From: Novacetimonas maltaceti | GTDB taxonomy: Bacteria > Pseudomonadota > Alphaproteobacteria > Acetobacterales > Acetobacteraceae | Reading direction: 5' to 3' | Assembly (NCBI RefSeq): GCF_002906255.1 | Contig: NZ_POTC01000004.1 | Coordinates: 50,580 to 114,579 of the forward strand | DNA: 64,000 bases | In this document: positions 10,375 to 22,441 of the stretch, piece by piece | Layout of the letters: every line of letters begins with the position of its first letter | Position numbering within the stretch: position 1 is the first letter of the stretch | Translations under genes and position numbers: made by a program | The notes under the pieces: model-generated | Database searches by the model: none | What the model was told of the DNA's origin: nothing | Seen by the model: only the letters and a program-made list of their open reading frames with translations

Positions 10375-11634
10375 ATGAACAACAAATCCGGCGATTCCAA
10401 AAATACCCTTTATTGCTCGTTCTGCGGCAAGTCCCAGCACGAGGTCCGGAAGCTCATCGCCGGTCCCACCGTGTTCATTTGCGATGAATGCGTCGAACTG
10501 TGCATGGACATCATCCGCGAGGAGCATAAGACCCATCTGGTGAAGTCACGCGACGGCGTGCCGACCCCGCGTGAGATCTGCAATATCCTCGACGACTACG
10601 TCATCGGGCAGATGCACGCCAAGAAGGTGCTATCGGTCGCGGTCCACAACCATTACAAGCGCCTGGCCCACAGCCAGAAGAACAACGACGTCGAGATCGC
10701 GAAGTCGAACATCATGCTGATCGGCCCGACCGGTTCGGGCAAGACGCTGCTGGCGCAGACGCTGGCGCGCATCCTTGACGTACCGTTCACCATGGCCGAC
10801 GCCACGACCCTGACCGAAGCCGGTTATGTGGGCGAGGACGTGGAGAACATCATCCTCAAGCTGCTGCAGGCCGCCGACTACAACGTGGAGAAGGCGCAGC
10901 GCGGCATCGTCTATATCGACGAGATCGACAAGATTTCGCGCAAGTCCGACAATCCCTCCATCACCCGCGACGTCAGTGGCGAGGGCGTGCAGCAGGCGCT
11001 GCTCAAGATCATGGAAGGGACCGTCGCCTCCGTCCCGCCGCAGGGCGGGCGCAAGCATCCGCAGCAGGAATTCCTGCAGGTGGACACCACCAACATGCTG
11101 TTCATCTGCGGTGGCGCGTTCGCGGGCCTCGACAAGATCATCAGCGCGCGTGGCAAGGGATCAGGAATCGGGTTCGGCGCCGACGTGCAGTCCCCCGATG
11201 ACCGCCGCACGGGCGCGATCCTGCGCGACATTGAACCCGAGGACCTGCTGAAGTTCGGCCTGATCCCGGAATTCATCGGCCGCCTGCCGGTGCTGGCGAC
11301 GCTTGAGGACCTTGATGAAGCCGCGCTGATCGAGATCCTGACCAAGCCCAAGAACGCGCTGGTCAAGCAGTATGCGCGCCTGTTCCAGATGGAAGACGTG
11401 AAGCTGACATTCTCCGAGGACGCGCTGAGCGCCATCGCGCAGCGGGCCATCGCGCGTCGTACCGGCGCGCGCGGCCTGCGCGCCATCCTGGAAAGCATCC
11501 TGCTGTCGACGATGTTCGACCTTCCGGGCCTGAAAAACGTGGAAGAGATCGTCGTCAACAAGGATGCGGCGGAAAACAAGGCCCCGCCGGTCTATGTCTA
11601 TGGCAAGGCGGAGCCTGAGGAGCAGTCCGCCTGA
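10375..11634 (+). CDS. clpX: ATP-dependent Clp protease ATPase subunit ClpX
   Basis: 419 residues. AAA+ unfoldase that delivers substrates to ClpP. The N-terminal zinc-binding domain has C14, C17, C36 and C39. Walker A G-P-T-G-S-G-K-T lies near residue 117, Walker B is I-V-Y-I-D-E-I-D-K, and the I-G-F-G ClpP-contact loop follows at S-G-I-G-F-G. The longer upstream frame is spurious: ATG 10375 is preceded by TAGGAG and begins the conserved zinc domain. lon follows after 190 bases. Confidence 0.97.
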   Translation: MNNKSGDSKNTLYCSFCGKSQHEVRKLIAGPTVFICDECVELCMDIIREEHKTHLVKSRDGVPTPREICNILDDYVIGQMHAKKVLSVAVHNHYKRLAHSQKNNDVEIAKSNIMLIGPTGSGKTLLAQTLARILDVPFTMADATTLTEAGYVGEDVENIILKLLQAADYNVEKAQRGIVYIDEIDKISRKSDNPSITRDVSGEGVQQALLKIMEGTVASVPPQGGRKHPQQEFLQVDTTNMLFICGGAFAGLDKIISARGKGSGIGFGADVQSPDDRRTGAILRDIEPEDLLKFGLIPEFIGRLPVLATLEDLDEAALIEILTKPKNALVKQYARLFQMEDVKLTFSEDALSAIAQRAIARRTGARGLRAILESILLSTMFDLPGLKNVEEIVVNKDAAENKAPPVYVYGKAEPEEQSA

Positions 11635-11824
11635 TCGCGGCGCCGTACGCTCTTGGTAAAGCTTTTTCATCTTTGATGATGCAGGTCATTTGCCTTTCGC
11701 TCACTTGTGTCAGTGAGGGCAAGTGACAACATGACTCATCAGGTCACCGCATGTGCGGTGTTACGGGTCCGCAGGCCGCGTGTCGGGTGTGGACCCGGGA
11801 TCGTCCATCAGGAGGTCAAGTTAA

Positions 11825-14320
11825 ATGTCTGAATCCGAAAGACTGGACCAGGTGCCGGGCACCCCCGAAAATACGGAAAAGAAGGTGCCGGTATCGGTGT
11901 CGTCGCACGAAGGGCAGGACATCACCCCGCAGGAGAAGGACACGATGGCGGTCCTGCCGCTGCGTGATATCGTGGTGTTCCCCCATATGATCGTGCCGCT
12001 GTTCGTGGGGCGCGAAAAGTCCGTCCGCGCGCTGGAAGCGGTCACGAAGAATGACAAGCAGATCCTGCTGGTGGCGCAGAAGAACGCATCGCAGGACGAC
12101 CCGTCGGTTGACGACATCTACCGCTATGGCACGGTCTCCACGATCCTGCAGCTGCTGAAGCTGCCGGACGGGACGGTCAAGGTGCTGGTGGAAGGTGGCC
12201 GCCGCGCGCGCATTTCCACGCTGCATGAGGTCGATGGCCATTTCGAGGCCGAGATCGAGGAAGTGGCCGAGGAAGAGACCGACGGCAAGGAAGCCGAGGC
12301 GCTGGGCCGCACGATCATTTCCCAGTTCGAGCAGTATATCAAGCTGAACAAGAAGATCGCGCCGGAGGTGCTCGTCTCCCTCAACCAGATCGACAACCTG
12401 TCGAAGCTGGCCGATACGATCGCAAGCCACCTGAACCTCAAGATTTCCGAAAAGCAGGAAATCCTTGAAATCCAGGACGTCAACGCCCGTCTGGAGCGGG
12501 TTTTCGCCCATATGGAAGCCGAGATTGGCGTCCTGCAGGTGGAAAAGCGCATCCGCAACCGCGTCAAGCGGCAGATGGAAAAGACGCAGCGCGAGTATTA
12601 CCTGAACGAGCAGCTCAAGGCGATCCAGAAGGAACTTGGCGAGGGCGAGGACGGCAAGGACGAGACCGCCGAGCTTGAGGAAAAGATCGCCAAGACCAAG
12701 CTGAGCAAGGAAGCGCGCGACAAGGCGGTGGCGGAGCTGAAGAAGCTGCGGACCATGAGCCCGATGTCGGCCGAATCGACGGTGGTGCGCAACTACCTCG
12801 ACTGGCTGCTGGGGATCCCGTGGAAAAAGCGTTCCAAGGTGCGCCACAACCTGCCCGAGGCGGAAAAAATCCTCGATACCGACCATTACGGGCTGGAGAA
12901 GGTCAAGGAACGCATCCTTGAATACCTCGCGGTGCAGAGTCGCGCGCAGAAGCTCAAGGGGCCGATCCTGTGCCTCGTCGGGCCGCCGGGCGTGGGCAAG
13001 ACCTCGCTTGCGCGTTCGATCGCGAAGGCGACCGGGCGGCAGTATGTCCGCATGTCGCTTGGCGGCATGCGTGACGAGGCGGAGATCCGTGGCCATCGCC
13101 GGACCTATATCGGCTCCATGCCGGGCAAGATCATCCAGGGCATGAAGAAGGCGAAGACGTCGAATCCGCTTTTCCTGCTCGATGAGATCGACAAGCTTGG
13201 CGCGGACTGGCGTGGCGATCCGTCGTCGGCCCTGCTCGAGGTGCTGGACCCGGAGCAGAACGCGACCTTCGGTGATCACTATCTGGAGGTGGATTACGAC
13301 CTGTCGGACGTGATGTTCATCACCACGGCCAACAGCCTGAACATGCCCCAGCCGCTGCTGGACCGCATGGAGATCATCCGCCTGTCGGGCTATACCGAGG
13401 ACGAGAAGGTCGAGATCGCAAAGCGTCACCTGCTGCCCAAGCAGACCGAGGCCAACAACCTCAAGCCCGATGAATGGTCGGTCAGTGACGATGCGCTGCT
13501 TGAACTGGTCCGCAGCTACACCCGTGAAGCCGGTGTGCGTAACCTGGAGCGCGAGATCGCGACCCTTGCGCGCAAGGCGGTGACGGAAATCGTGACGGGC
13601 AAGGCCAAGAAGGTCGCCATTACCAGGGACAACCTTGAGAAATATGCCGGCGTGAAGCGTTTCCGGCATGGCGAGACCGAGGCCGAGGATATGGTGGGTG
13701 TCGTCACCGGCCTTGCCTGGACCGAGGTCGGGGGCGAGATCCTGACCATCGAAAGCGTGATGGTGCCGGGCAAGGGCAACATCAAGCTGACGGGCAAGCT
13801 GGGCGACGTGATGAAGGAAAGCGTCGCGGCGGCCCTGTCCTATGTCCGCAGCAGGGCGGCGTCGTTTGGCATCAAGCCGACGCTGTTTGAAAAGCGCGAC
13901 CTGCATGTGCACGTGCCCGAAGGCGCGACGCCCAAGGACGGGCCGTCCGCGGGTATTGCCATGGCGACGTCCATCGTCAGCGTGATGACCGGCATTCCGG
14001 TGCGTCGTGACGTGGGCATGACGGGGGAAATCACGCTGCGTGGGCGCGTGCTGCCCATCGGCGGCCTGAAGGAGAAGCTGCTGGCGGCGCATCGCGCGGG
14101 CATCCGCACGGTCTTCATCCCCAAGGACAATGAAAAGGACCTGGTGGAAATCCCCAAGGCCGTGACCGCAGACCTGAAGGTGATTCCCGTCGCCCATGTG
14201 GATGAAGTGATCGCCAAGGCGCTGGTCCATGCGCCCGAACCGATCGAATGGGTGGAGCCGCCCGAAGGCGTGGCCACCAATCCCGCGTCCGAACCGGCAC
14301 TGGCGTCGCTACCGCACTGA
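11825..14320 (+). CDS. lon: ATP-dependent protease Lon (LonA)
   Basis: 831 residues. Cytoplasmic AAA+ serine protease. N-terminal LAN domain (P-L-R-D-I-V-V-F-P), coiled middle region, Walker A G-P-P-G-V-G-K-T and Walker B F-L-L-D-E-I-D-K, then the protease domain with the Ser708-Lys751 dyad (K-D-G-P-S-A-G and G-G-L-K-E-K). ATG 11825 has a strong AGGAGG box. The first 35 residues and last 20 are low complexity. The 190-base gap upstream contains a short inverted repeat (11701-11707 with 11720-11726). Confidence 0.97.
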   Translation: MSESERLDQVPGTPENTEKKVPVSVSSHEGQDITPQEKDTMAVLPLRDIVVFPHMIVPLFVGREKSVRALEAVTKNDKQILLVAQKNASQDDPSVDDIYRYGTVSTILQLLKLPDGTVKVLVEGGRRARISTLHEVDGHFEAEIEEVAEEETDGKEAEALGRTIISQFEQYIKLNKKIAPEVLVSLNQIDNLSKLADTIASHLNLKISEKQEILEIQDVNARLERVFAHMEAEIGVLQVEKRIRNRVKRQMEKTQREYYLNEQLKAIQKELGEGEDGKDETAELEEKIAKTKLSKEARDKAVAELKKLRTMSPMSAESTVVRNYLDWLLGIPWKKRSKVRHNLPEAEKILDTDHYGLEKVKERILEYLAVQSRAQKLKGPILCLVGPPGVGKTSLARSIAKATGRQYVRMSLGGMRDEAEIRGHRRTYIGSMPGKIIQGMKKAKTSNPLFLLDEIDKLGADWRGDPSSALLEVLDPEQNATFGDHYLEVDYDLSDVMFITTANSLNMPQPLLDRMEIIRLSGYTEDEKVEIAKRHLLPKQTEANNLKPDEWSVSDDALLELVRSYTREAGVRNLEREIATLARKAVTEIVTGKAKKVAITRDNLEKYAGVKRFRHGETEAEDMVGVVTGLAWTEVGGEILTIESVMVPGKGNIKLTGKLGDVMKESVAAALSYVRSRAASFGIKPTLFEKRDLHVHVPEGATPKDGPSAGIAMATSIVSVMTGIPVRRDVGMTGEITLRGRVLPIGGLKEKLLAAHRAGIRTVFIPKDNEKDLVEIPKAVTADLKVIPVAHVDEVIAKALVHAPEPIEWVEPPEGVATNPASEPALASLPH

Positions 14321-14361
14321 TCGGGCATCCTGTCAAGCGTAGCAAAATTGTCATGGCAGGG

Positions 14362-14390
14362 GGGAATGACCGATTTTGTGGGTCATTCCC
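14362..14390 (+). terminator. Stem-loop downstream of lon
   Basis: A 10-pair stem GGGAATGACC / GGTCATTCCC with a nine-base loop lies about 40 bases after the lon stop. No T run follows, so it would be an imperfect intrinsic terminator or a 3'-end stabilising hairpin. Confidence 0.45.
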
Positions 14391-14403
14391 GCCCATCCCT
14401 CGG

Positions 14404-14431
14404 TTGACGTGAGAGAAAACAGCGGCATAGT
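14404..14431 (+). promoter_or_regulatory. Candidate sigma70 promoter for the HU gene
   Basis: TTGACG at 14404-14409 and CATAGT at 14426-14431, separated by 16 bases, 73 bases before the HU start and just after the lon stem-loop. Five of six and four of six bases match consensus. Confidence 0.4.
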
Positions 14432-14503
14432 GCAGGCAGAAAATGCGACGCGAAAAGCACGCGTGATGAAGCGGTCGCAGTCAGTTACATAGAAAGGCGT
14501 AAA

Positions 14504-14791
14504 ATGGAGAAGCCACTTAACAAGCAGGAACTCGTTGCTGCTGTCGCCGAGAACGCCGACCTGGCAAAGGCAAAGGCGGGCGAAGTGGTCGATGCTGTGT
14601 TCGGCGCGATCGAAAAGGCCCTGTCCAGTGGGCAGGAAGTTCGTCTGGTCGGTTTCGGTACGTTCGTGACCGCGACCCGCAAGGCCGCCAAGGGCCGCAA
14701 CCCGCGTACGGGTGAAGAGATCGACATCCCGGCTTCGACCTCCGTGCGATTCAAGCCTGGCAAGAACCTGAAGGAAGCTGTAAGCAAATAA
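14504..14791 (+). CDS. hup: HU-family nucleoid DNA-binding protein
   Basis: 95 residues. Small basic histone-like protein that bends and compacts DNA. The family core is clear: N-K-Q-E-L-V, the G-F-G-T-F turn, then the R-K-A-A-K-G-R-N-P-R-T-G-E arm tip with the intercalating proline, and the closing F-K-P-G-K. The lon-hup order is conserved in many proteobacteria. A separate promoter is likely in the 183-base gap. tRNA-Val follows. Confidence 0.95.
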   Translation: MEKPLNKQELVAAVAENADLAKAKAGEVVDAVFGAIEKALSSGQEVRLVGFGTFVTATRKAAKGRNPRTGEEIDIPASTSVRFKPGKNLKEAVSK

Positions 14792-14865
14792 GCAGCTTGC
14801 GTCAGGTGAGGGGTGCTGGTCCACGATGGTGGATTACCGGCCCCTCGGTTTTGATGCGGTTACAG

Positions 14866-14940
14866 GGGCGATTAGCTCAGCGGTAGAGCGTCTCGTTTAC
14901 ACCGAGAGGGTCGGCGGTTCGATCCCGTCATCGCCCACCA
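14866..14940 (+). tRNA. tRNA-Val (anticodon TAC)
   Basis: 75 bases with encoded CCA at 14938-14940. The acceptor stem GGGCGAT/ATCGCCC is perfect. The anticodon stem TCTCG/CGAGA has loop TTTACAC, so the anticodon is TAC, reading GUA. The T-loop GTTCGAT is standard. Confidence 0.95.
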
Positions 14941-14956
14941 TGCAGCATGCTGCATG
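14939..14956. other. 18-base perfect palindrome fused to the tRNA-Val 3' end
   Basis: CATGCAGCATGCTGCATG is its own reverse complement and starts within the CCA of tRNA-Val. A second small hairpin (14976-14982 with 14990-14996) follows. They may form the 3' trailer structure used in tRNA maturation or termination. Confidence 0.4.
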
Positions 14957-15078
14957 AAATCCTGCTTGGTCCCGTCATTGCCGTCATATGGCAATGATCC
15001 CGCGATCAGGTCACTTTCAGATGTCATCCCCTGTTGACGTCACCCGGATGGATCGGTAGAGATCCTTCCACACCCTGC

Positions 15079-15155
<77 letters not shown>

Positions 15156-15471
15156 TTTCTCCCATGAAAATCATGACCTTCCCGATACGCCTGCCCTCCA
15201 TTTCGGATGGGGTTGCGTAGGGTTTTTGGCGTGCGTTCCGGCCGCATTTCCCCGAACACAGAAATATGAAGACAACAAAAAGTTCCCGATAAGTAATGCG
15301 GGCGCGATGACTGTATTTCTGCGGTATTTCCTAACATCACGGTAATGTTCCCGCCCGGGTATAGGGTAACCGTCTGTTCGTCCACGGGAGTTTGTGTCTA
15401 ACTTCGCCCCAGCCATACAGAAGTCGCTCAAGACACGGATGGTTCAATCAACAAGGTTGGGGACGTGGGCC
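15156..15471. other. Leader region of the nuo operon
   Basis: 316 bases between tRNA-Asp and nuoA without a credible gene. It must hold the nuo promoter. The AT-richer part around 15250-15345 is the likely site, but I cannot name a box pair with confidence. Confidence 0.4.
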
Positions 15472-15837
15472 ATGCATTCCGTCATCGCGGATTATTTCCC
15501 TGTACTGATATTCGGTGCGATCGCGGTTGTAATCGCGGGCGCCATGCTGGGAAGTTCGCTGCTTTTCGGCTGGCAGAAACCGTATTCGGAAAAAACATCC
15601 GCATATGAGTGCGGTTTCGAGCCGTTCGATGACACGCGGCGGCGGTTTGACGTGCGTTTTTATCTTGTGGCGATCCTGTTCATTATTTTCGACCTTGAGG
15701 TGGCCTTCCTGTTTCCCTGGGCGGTCAGCCTGTCGCGGATCGGCTGGTTCGGGTTCCTGTCGATGATGGGCTTCCTGACGGTCCTCACGGTCGGCTTCAT
15801 CTACGAATGGTGCAAGGGCGCGCTGGAGTGGGATTGA
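15472..15837 (+). CDS. nuoA: NADH-quinone oxidoreductase subunit A (NuoA)
   Basis: 121 residues, three membrane helices. Small membrane subunit of complex I near the quinone site. Family marks are Y-E-C-G-F-E-P in the first loop, with the conserved cysteine, and [19 protein letters not shown] in helix 2. ATG 15472 is chosen because a GGGGA box lies eight bases upstream and helix 1 begins soon after. GTG 15394 and ATG 15439 are in-frame alternatives that add a non-conserved leader. It is the first gene of the operon. Confidence 0.93.
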   Translation: MHSVIADYFPVLIFGAIAVVIAGAMLGSSLLFGWQKPYSEKTSAYECGFEPFDDTRRRFDVRFYLVAILFIIFDLEVAFLFPWAVSLSRIGWFGFLSMMGFLTVLTVGFIYEWCKGALEWD

Positions 15838-15862
15838 GGCAGCAGGGAAGGAGACAGGAAGC

Positions 15863-16441
15863 ATGAGCAGCAATTCATCAGGGCAGGGCCGCCCATCCGA
15901 CAGCATCGCGTGGAATCGCGACATGCTGCCGCCCGGCCCGGAACAGGATGCCGTCATCCGCGGCGTCACGGGCGAGATCACGGAAAAAGGCTTCGTCGTC
16001 GCAAGCCTGGACAAGATCGTGAACTGGGGCCGCACCGGCAGCCTGTGGCCGATGTCCTTTGGCCTTGCCTGTTGCGCGGTGGAAATGATCCACGCCTACA
16101 TGCCGCGTTACGACCTCGACCGCATGGGCATCATCCCGCGCGGGTCGCCACGGCAGTCCGACGTGATGATCGTCGCGGGCACGCTGACGAACAAGATGGC
16201 CCCGGCCCTGCGCCGCGTGTACGACCAGATGGCCGAACCGCGCTGGGTCATTTCCATGGGGTCATGCGCCAACGGGGGCGGGTATTACCACTACTCCTAC
16301 TCCGTGGTGCGTGGCTGTGACCGGATCGTGCCGGTGGATGTCTATGTCCCCGGCTGTCCCCCCACGGCGGAGGCGCTGATCTACGGCATCCTCCAACTCC
16401 AGAAGAAAATCCGCAGGACAGGGACGATTCTCCGTGGCTGA
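15863..16441 (+). CDS. nuoB: NADH-quinone oxidoreductase subunit B (NuoB)
   Basis: 192 residues. Peripheral-arm subunit that holds cluster N2, the last Fe-S centre before quinone. The ligands are visible: the tandem cysteines in G-L-A-C-C-A-V-E-M, one in [10 protein letters not shown] and one in V-P-G-C-P-P. The start has a GGAAGGAG-type box. Its last eight bases overlap the GTG start of nuoC, indicating translational coupling. Confidence 0.97.
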   Translation: MSSNSSGQGRPSDSIAWNRDMLPPGPEQDAVIRGVTGEITEKGFVVASLDKIVNWGRTGSLWPMSFGLACCAVEMIHAYMPRYDLDRMGIIPRGSPRQSDVMIVAGTLTNKMAPALRRVYDQMAEPRWVISMGSCANGGGYYHYSYSVVRGCDRIVPVDVYVPGCPPTAEALIYGILQLQKKIRRTGTILRG

Positions 16442-17099
16442 GTCCTCCAACACCCTGCCTGCGGTGCAGACGCAGGCGCAGGCTTCGCTGGGATCGGTGG
16501 CGTTCACGCTGTCCACCACCGTGCCGGGCGTCATTTCCGCCGGGATCGAGGGCGGGGAACTCGTGGTGCGCACGACGCGGCCCTACCTGCTGGCGATCAT
16601 GGGGATGCTGCGCGACGATCCGCGCTATTCCTGCGAGCAGATGATGGACCTGTGCGGGGTGGATTATCCCGACCGGGCGGAGCGTTTCGACGTCGTCTAC
16701 AACCTGCTGTCGGTGACGCACAACCACCGCATCCGCGTCATCGTGACCACGGACGAAACGCAGCCCGTGGCCTCCGTTCACCAGTTGTGGCCCTCTGCAA
16801 CATGGTGGGAGCGCGAATGTTACGACCTGTTCGGCATCCTGTTCTCCGACCAGCCCGACCTGCGGCGCATCCTGACCGATTACGGGTTCGAGGGATATCC
16901 GCTGCGCAAGGACTTCCCGCTGACCGGCTATGTCGAGACCCGTTACGACGAGGAACGGCGCCAGGTGGTGTACGAACCGGTGCAGCTGAAGCAGGACTTC
17001 CGCAATTTCGACTTTGAATCCCCGTGGGAGGGCATCCTGACCCTGCCCGGTGACGAGAAGGCGCATGCGTTCCGCCAGAACATCAAGCGCCAGGAATAA
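16434..17099 (+). CDS. nuoC: NADH-quinone oxidoreductase subunit C (NuoC)
   Basis: 221 residues, 30-kDa subunit of the hydrophilic arm. It has the family signature [12 protein letters not shown] and the [17 protein letters not shown] segment. The start is GTG 16434 inside the end of nuoB. NuoC and NuoD are separate here, unlike the fused NuoCD of E. coli. The N-terminal ~30 residues are variable. Confidence 0.96.
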   Translation: MAESSNTLPAVQTQAQASLGSVAFTLSTTVPGVISAGIEGGELVVRTTRPYLLAIMGMLRDDPRYSCEQMMDLCGVDYPDRAERFDVVYNLLSVTHNHRIRVIVTTDETQPVASVHQLWPSATWWERECYDLFGILFSDQPDLRRILTDYGFEGYPLRKDFPLTGYVETRYDEERRQVVYEPVQLKQDFRNFDFESPWEGILTLPGDEKAHAFRQNIKRQE

Positions 17100-17112
17100 G
17101 GGAAACCGAACG

Positions 17113-18363
17113 ATGAGTGATGTGACCCTGGACCCGAACATTCCTGAGGCGCTGCTGCCGGAGGAAAGCGATGGCGACGTCCGCAAGCATGTCGTGGAAA
17201 TCGACTCCCACGCGCTGAATTTCGGTCCCCAGCATCCGTCCGCCCATGGCGTGCTGCGCCTGATCCTGGAGATGGAGGGCGAGGTCGTCACCCGCGCCAT
17301 CCCGCATGTCGGGCTTTTGCACCGTGGCACGGAAAAGCTGATTGAATACAAGACCTATCCCAAGGCGCTGCCATATTTCGACCGGCTCGACTACGTCTCC
17401 CCCATGTGTGAGGAGCAGGCGTTCGCGCTGGCGACGGAAAAGCTGCTGAACATTGAAATCCCGGACCGCGCGAAATGGATTCGCGTCATGTTCGCGGAAA
17501 TCACGCGCATCCTGAACCATATCCTCAACCTGACGTCCTTCGGGCTGGACTGCGGCGCGCTGACGCCGGCCCTGTGGGGGTATGAGGAACGTGAGAAGCT
17601 GCTGGAATTCTACGAGGCGGCATCGGGCGCGCGTTTCCATGCCAATTACTTCCGCCCCGGTGGCGTCGCGCGCGACCTGCCTGCCGGGCTGGAGGAGCGC
17701 ATCGCCCAGTGGACGACCGAATTCCCGCGCTGGATCGACGACCTTGAATCCCTGCTGACCAACAACCGCATCTGGAAACAGCGCACGGTCGGCATTGGTG
17801 TCTTCACCAGCGAGCAGGCGCTGGCCTGGGGGTTCAGCGGGCCATGCCTGCGTGCGTCGGGCGTGCCGTGGGACCTGCGGCGTTCGCAGCCCTATGACAA
17901 TTACGACAAGGTGGAGTTCAACGTGCCGGTGGCGCGCCAGGGCGACTGCTATGACCGCTATCTGGTGCGTGTCGCGGAAATGCGCGAAAGCGTGAAGATC
18001 GTCGAGCAGTGCCTTGCGCAGATGAAGCCCGGCCCGATCAAGGTCCAGGACCGCAAGATCGCCCCCCCGCCAAGGCGGGAGATGAAACGTTCGATGGAAG
18101 CCCTGATCCATCATTTCAAGCTGTTTACCGAAGGGTACCATGTGCCGCCGGGCGCGACCTATACCGCCGTCGAAAGCCCGAAGGGCGAATTCGGCGTCTA
18201 TCTGGTCGCAGATGGCAGCAACCGTCCCTACCGGTGCAAGATTCGCCCCACCGGGTTCGCCCACCTGCAGGCCATGGACGTGATGGCGCGGCGGCACATG
18301 CTGGCCGACGCGGTTGCGATCATCGGTTCGCTGGATCTGGTGTTTGGTGAAATAGACAGGTGA
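17113..18363 (+). CDS. nuoD: NADH-quinone oxidoreductase subunit D (NuoD)
   Basis: 416 residues, 49-kDa subunit that forms the quinone pocket with NuoB. The conserved [11 protein letters not shown] loop, with the quinone-site His, and the C-terminal D-L-V-F-G-E-I-D-R end are intact. ATG 17113 follows nuoC by 13 bases; a slightly longer frame upstream lies inside nuoC and is rejected. The stop TGA overlaps a GTG that is an alternative start for nuoE. Confidence 0.97.
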   Translation: MSDVTLDPNIPEALLPEESDGDVRKHVVEIDSHALNFGPQHPSAHGVLRLILEMEGEVVTRAIPHVGLLHRGTEKLIEYKTYPKALPYFDRLDYVSPMCEEQAFALATEKLLNIEIPDRAKWIRVMFAEITRILNHILNLTSFGLDCGALTPALWGYEEREKLLEFYEAASGARFHANYFRPGGVARDLPAGLEERIAQWTTEFPRWIDDLESLLTNNRIWKQRTVGIGVFTSEQALAWGFSGPCLRASGVPWDLRRSQPYDNYDKVEFNVPVARQGDCYDRYLVRVAEMRESVKIVEQCLAQMKPGPIKVQDRKIAPPPRREMKRSMEALIHHFKLFTEGYHVPPGATYTAVESPKGEFGVYLVADGSNRPYRCKIRPTGFAHLQAMDVMARRHMLADAVAIIGSLDLVFGEIDR

Positions 18364-18368
18364 ACGAT

Positions 18369-19025
18369 ATGTCCGCGCAATCCAACACACCCCACGACGC
18401 GGAGCCTGCCGAATTCGCTTTCGACGCGGAAAGCGAACGGCAGATCGCGCAGATACTTGCCAAGTATCCCCCCGAACGCAAGGCAAGCGGCGTCATACCG
18501 CTGCTGTATGTGGTGCAGAAACAGATGGGCCGCCAGACCGGCAGCGCCTGGGTTCCCCGTGTTGCGATGGATGCGGTGGCCGAACGGCTGGAGATGGCGC
18601 CGATCCGCGTTTACGAGGTCGCGACCTTCTACCTGATGTTCAATACGAAGCCGATCGGGAAATACCACCTGCAGGTCTGCACGACGACGTCGTGCTGGCT
18701 GCGCGGGTCGGATGACGTGACGGCGGCGTGCAAGGCCGCGACCGGGATCGGGGCCTTTGGCGAAACCAGCGCGGACGGCATGTTCACGATGACCGAGGTG
18801 GAATGCCTTGGCGCCTGCGCGAACGCCCCGATCCTGCAGGTTGATGATGATTATTACGAGGACATGGACGGCCCGCGCACGACCGAACTGATCGCCGCCC
18901 TGCGCCGTGGCGAGCGGCCGAAGCCCGGCCCGACCATAGATCGCATGGATTCTGCCCCCGTGGGGGGGCGCAAGACGCTGCTGGATACTGCGGGGCAGGG
19001 CACCGGCACGCAGGATAACGGGTAG
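18369..19025 (+). CDS. nuoE: NADH-quinone oxidoreductase subunit E (NuoE)
   Basis: 218 residues from ATG 18369. Thioredoxin-fold subunit carrying the 2Fe-2S cluster N1a. Ligands lie in C-T-T-T-S-C and in E-C-L-G-A-C-A-N-A-P. ATG 18369 has AGGTGA five bases upstream; GTG 18360, overlapping the nuoD stop, would add three residues. A ~40-residue C-terminal tail after the conserved domain is Pro/Gly-rich. Confidence 0.95.
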   Translation: MSAQSNTPHDAEPAEFAFDAESERQIAQILAKYPPERKASGVIPLLYVVQKQMGRQTGSAWVPRVAMDAVAERLEMAPIRVYEVATFYLMFNTKPIGKYHLQVCTTTSCWLRGSDDVTAACKAATGIGAFGETSADGMFTMTEVECLGACANAPILQVDDDYYEDMDGPRTTELIAALRRGERPKPGPTIDRMDSAPVGGRKTLLDTAGQGTGTQDNG

Positions 19026-19037
19026 GAAAGACGGGAC

Positions 19038-20363
<1,326 letters not shown>

Positions 20364-20368
20364 GGGAC

Positions 20369-22435
20369 ATGGTGAAAGTAACCGTTGACGGCATCCCCGT
20401 CGAAGTGCCCGCAGGGTCCAGCGCGCTGCAGGCGTGCGAGGCGGCGGGCAAGGAAATCCCGCGCTTCTGCTTCCACGAACGCCTGTCGGTGGCGGGCAAC
20501 TGCCGCATGTGTCTGGTGCAGGTGGTGCGCGCGCCCAAGCCCGTCGCGTCATGCGGGTTCCCGGTGGGCGAGGGGATGCAGATCCTGACCGACACCGAGG
20601 TCGTGCGCAAGGCACGCCGCGCGGTGATGGAATTCCTGCTCATCAACCATCCGCTCGACTGCCCGATCTGCGATCAGGGCGGGGAATGCGACCTGCAGGA
20701 CCAGGCCTTCGGCTATGGCGCGGACCATTCACGCTATCTCGAGAACAAGCGCGCGGTGACGGACAAGTATCTCGGCCCGCTGGTCAAGACGGTCATGACG
20801 CGCTGCATCCAGTGCACGCGCTGCATCCGTTTCGCGACCGAGGTGGCGGGCGTGCCCGAACTCGGCGCCGTCTCGCGCGGCGAGAACATGGAAATCACCA
20901 ATTACGTTGAAAAGGCCCTGACATCCGAACTGTCGGGCAACCTGATCGACATCTGCCCGGTGGGCGCGCTGACATCCAAGCCTTATGCCTTTACCGCCCG
21001 TCCGTGGGAACTCAAGCGCACGGATTCCATCGACGTGTGCGACGCGGTCGGCACCAACATCGTCATGCAGGCCCGTGGCGCCAGCGTGCTGCGCATCGTC
21101 CCGCGCACCAATGACGAGGTGAACGAGGAATGGCTGGCGGACAAGGGGCGTTTCGTGGTGGACGGCTTCCGCCACCGCCGCCTTGACCGGCCGTGGGTGC
21201 GCGTGCATGGCAAGCTGCAGCCTGCCTCGTGGCAGGATGTGTTCGTGGCGCTGGCGAAGCGCCTCAAGGGTGTTGCGGGCGAACGGATCGGTGCGATCGC
21301 GGGCGACCTGTGCGATGCCGAAAGCATGCTGGCGCTGAAGGACCTGATGGAAGCACTGGGTTCGACCAGCATCGACTGCCGGCAGGACGGGGCGGATTAC
21401 GATCTGTCGCACCGTGACTTCTACACGTTCAATACCGGCATTGCCGGGATCGAGGAAGCCGATGCGCTGCTGATCATCGGCGCGATCCCCCGGCAGGAGG
21501 CGCCGGTGCTCAACGCGCGCATCCGCAAGCGGTTCGTAAGTGCCGGGCGGGGCAAATTCCCGATCGCGATGATCGGCGCGCCGCAGGCTGACCCGACCTA
21601 TGCGGTGGAAGTGCTGGGCGACGGGCCGGATGCGCTGGCGGACCTTGCGGCGGGACGTTCCGCGTTCCTCGACGTACTGAAAAAAGCTGAGAAGCCGATG
21701 ATCATTGTCGGCCATGGCGCGCTGACACGGCCCGATGCGCGCGCGATCCTCAAGGCCTCATGGGATCTGGCGGGACAGGTGGGGGCGCTGGATGCGCAGT
21801 GGCACGGCTTCAACGTGCTGCATACCGCCGCAAGCCGTGTCGCCGGCCTGGACATGGGGTTTGTCCCGGGCAGGGGCGGTCGTGATGTCGCGGGCATGCT
21901 CGATGACGGGGTGGAAATCCTGTGGCTGCTGGGGGCGGATGAATTCCCGGTCGATCGCATCGGCAACGACACGTTCGTCATCTATCAGGGGCACCATGGC
22001 GACGCGGGCGCCGCACGGGCGGACGTGATCCTGCCCGGCGCGCTGTATGCGGAAAAGCCGGGCACCTACGTCAATACCGAAGGCCGCGTGCAGCAGGCGT
22101 TCCGTTCGGTCATGCCGCCGGGCGACGCGCGCGAGGACTGGCGCATATTGCGGGCATTTTCCGAAGTGGTGGGCCACACGCTCCCCTATGACACGCTCGA
22201 GGCGCTGCGCACGCGTCTGGCGCAGGTCAACCCGGTGTTCGCACGGCAGGGCCATCCCCGCTTTGCCCCGCCGCAGGGCGTCAGCCCCGATGGCGGCAAG
22301 GTGGCCATCGCCACGACGCCCTTCGTCCCGGTCATCGCGGATTATTACCAGACCAGTCCCATCTGTCGCGCCAGCCCGACGATGGAGACCTGTTCGCGGA
22401 CCTATGTCCATCCCCCGGCCCAGGCAGCGGAGTAA
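20369..22435 (+). CDS. nuoG: NADH-quinone oxidoreductase subunit G (NuoG)
   Basis: 688 residues, the mitochondrial NDUFS1 size class rather than the longer E. coli form. The N-terminal ferredoxin-like domain has F-C-F-H-E-R-L-S-V-A-G-N-C-R-M-C. Next come H-P-L-D-C-P-I-C-D-Q-G-G-E-C-D-L-Q-D and T-R-C-I-Q-C-T-R-C-I-R-F, covering clusters N1b, N5 and N4. A molybdopterin-oxidoreductase-like fold without cofactor fills the rest. A longer upstream frame lies within nuoF and is rejected; ATG 20369 has a TAAGGGA box. Confidence 0.96.
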   Translation: MVKVTVDGIPVEVPAGSSALQACEAAGKEIPRFCFHERLSVAGNCRMCLVQVVRAPKPVASCGFPVGEGMQILTDTEVVRKARRAVMEFLLINHPLDCPICDQGGECDLQDQAFGYGADHSRYLENKRAVTDKYLGPLVKTVMTRCIQCTRCIRFATEVAGVPELGAVSRGENMEITNYVEKALTSELSGNLIDICPVGALTSKPYAFTARPWELKRTDSIDVCDAVGTNIVMQARGASVLRIVPRTNDEVNEEWLADKGRFVVDGFRHRRLDRPWVRVHGKLQPASWQDVFVALAKRLKGVAGERIGAIAGDLCDAESMLALKDLMEALGSTSIDCRQDGADYDLSHRDFYTFNTGIAGIEEADALLIIGAIPRQEAPVLNARIRKRFVSAGRGKFPIAMIGAPQADPTYAVEVLGDGPDALADLAAGRSAFLDVLKKAEKPMIIVGHGALTRPDARAILKASWDLAGQVGALDAQWHGFNVLHTAASRVAGLDMGFVPGRGGRDVAGMLDDGVEILWLLGADEFPVDRIGNDTFVIYQGHHGDAGAARADVILPGALYAEKPGTYVNTEGRVQQAFRSVMPPGDAREDWRILRAFSEVVGHTLPYDTLEALRTRLAQVNPVFARQGHPRFAPPQGVSPDGGKVAIATTPFVPVIADYYQTSPICRASPTMETCSRTYVHPPAQAAE

Positions 22436-22441
22436 GGTGAG

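Noticed and set aside
11816..14230. 804-codon open frame antisense to lon
   Set aside because: High-G+C codon bias leaves long stop-free antisense frames. The product is His/Arg/Leu-rich with no known motif, and lon is certain.
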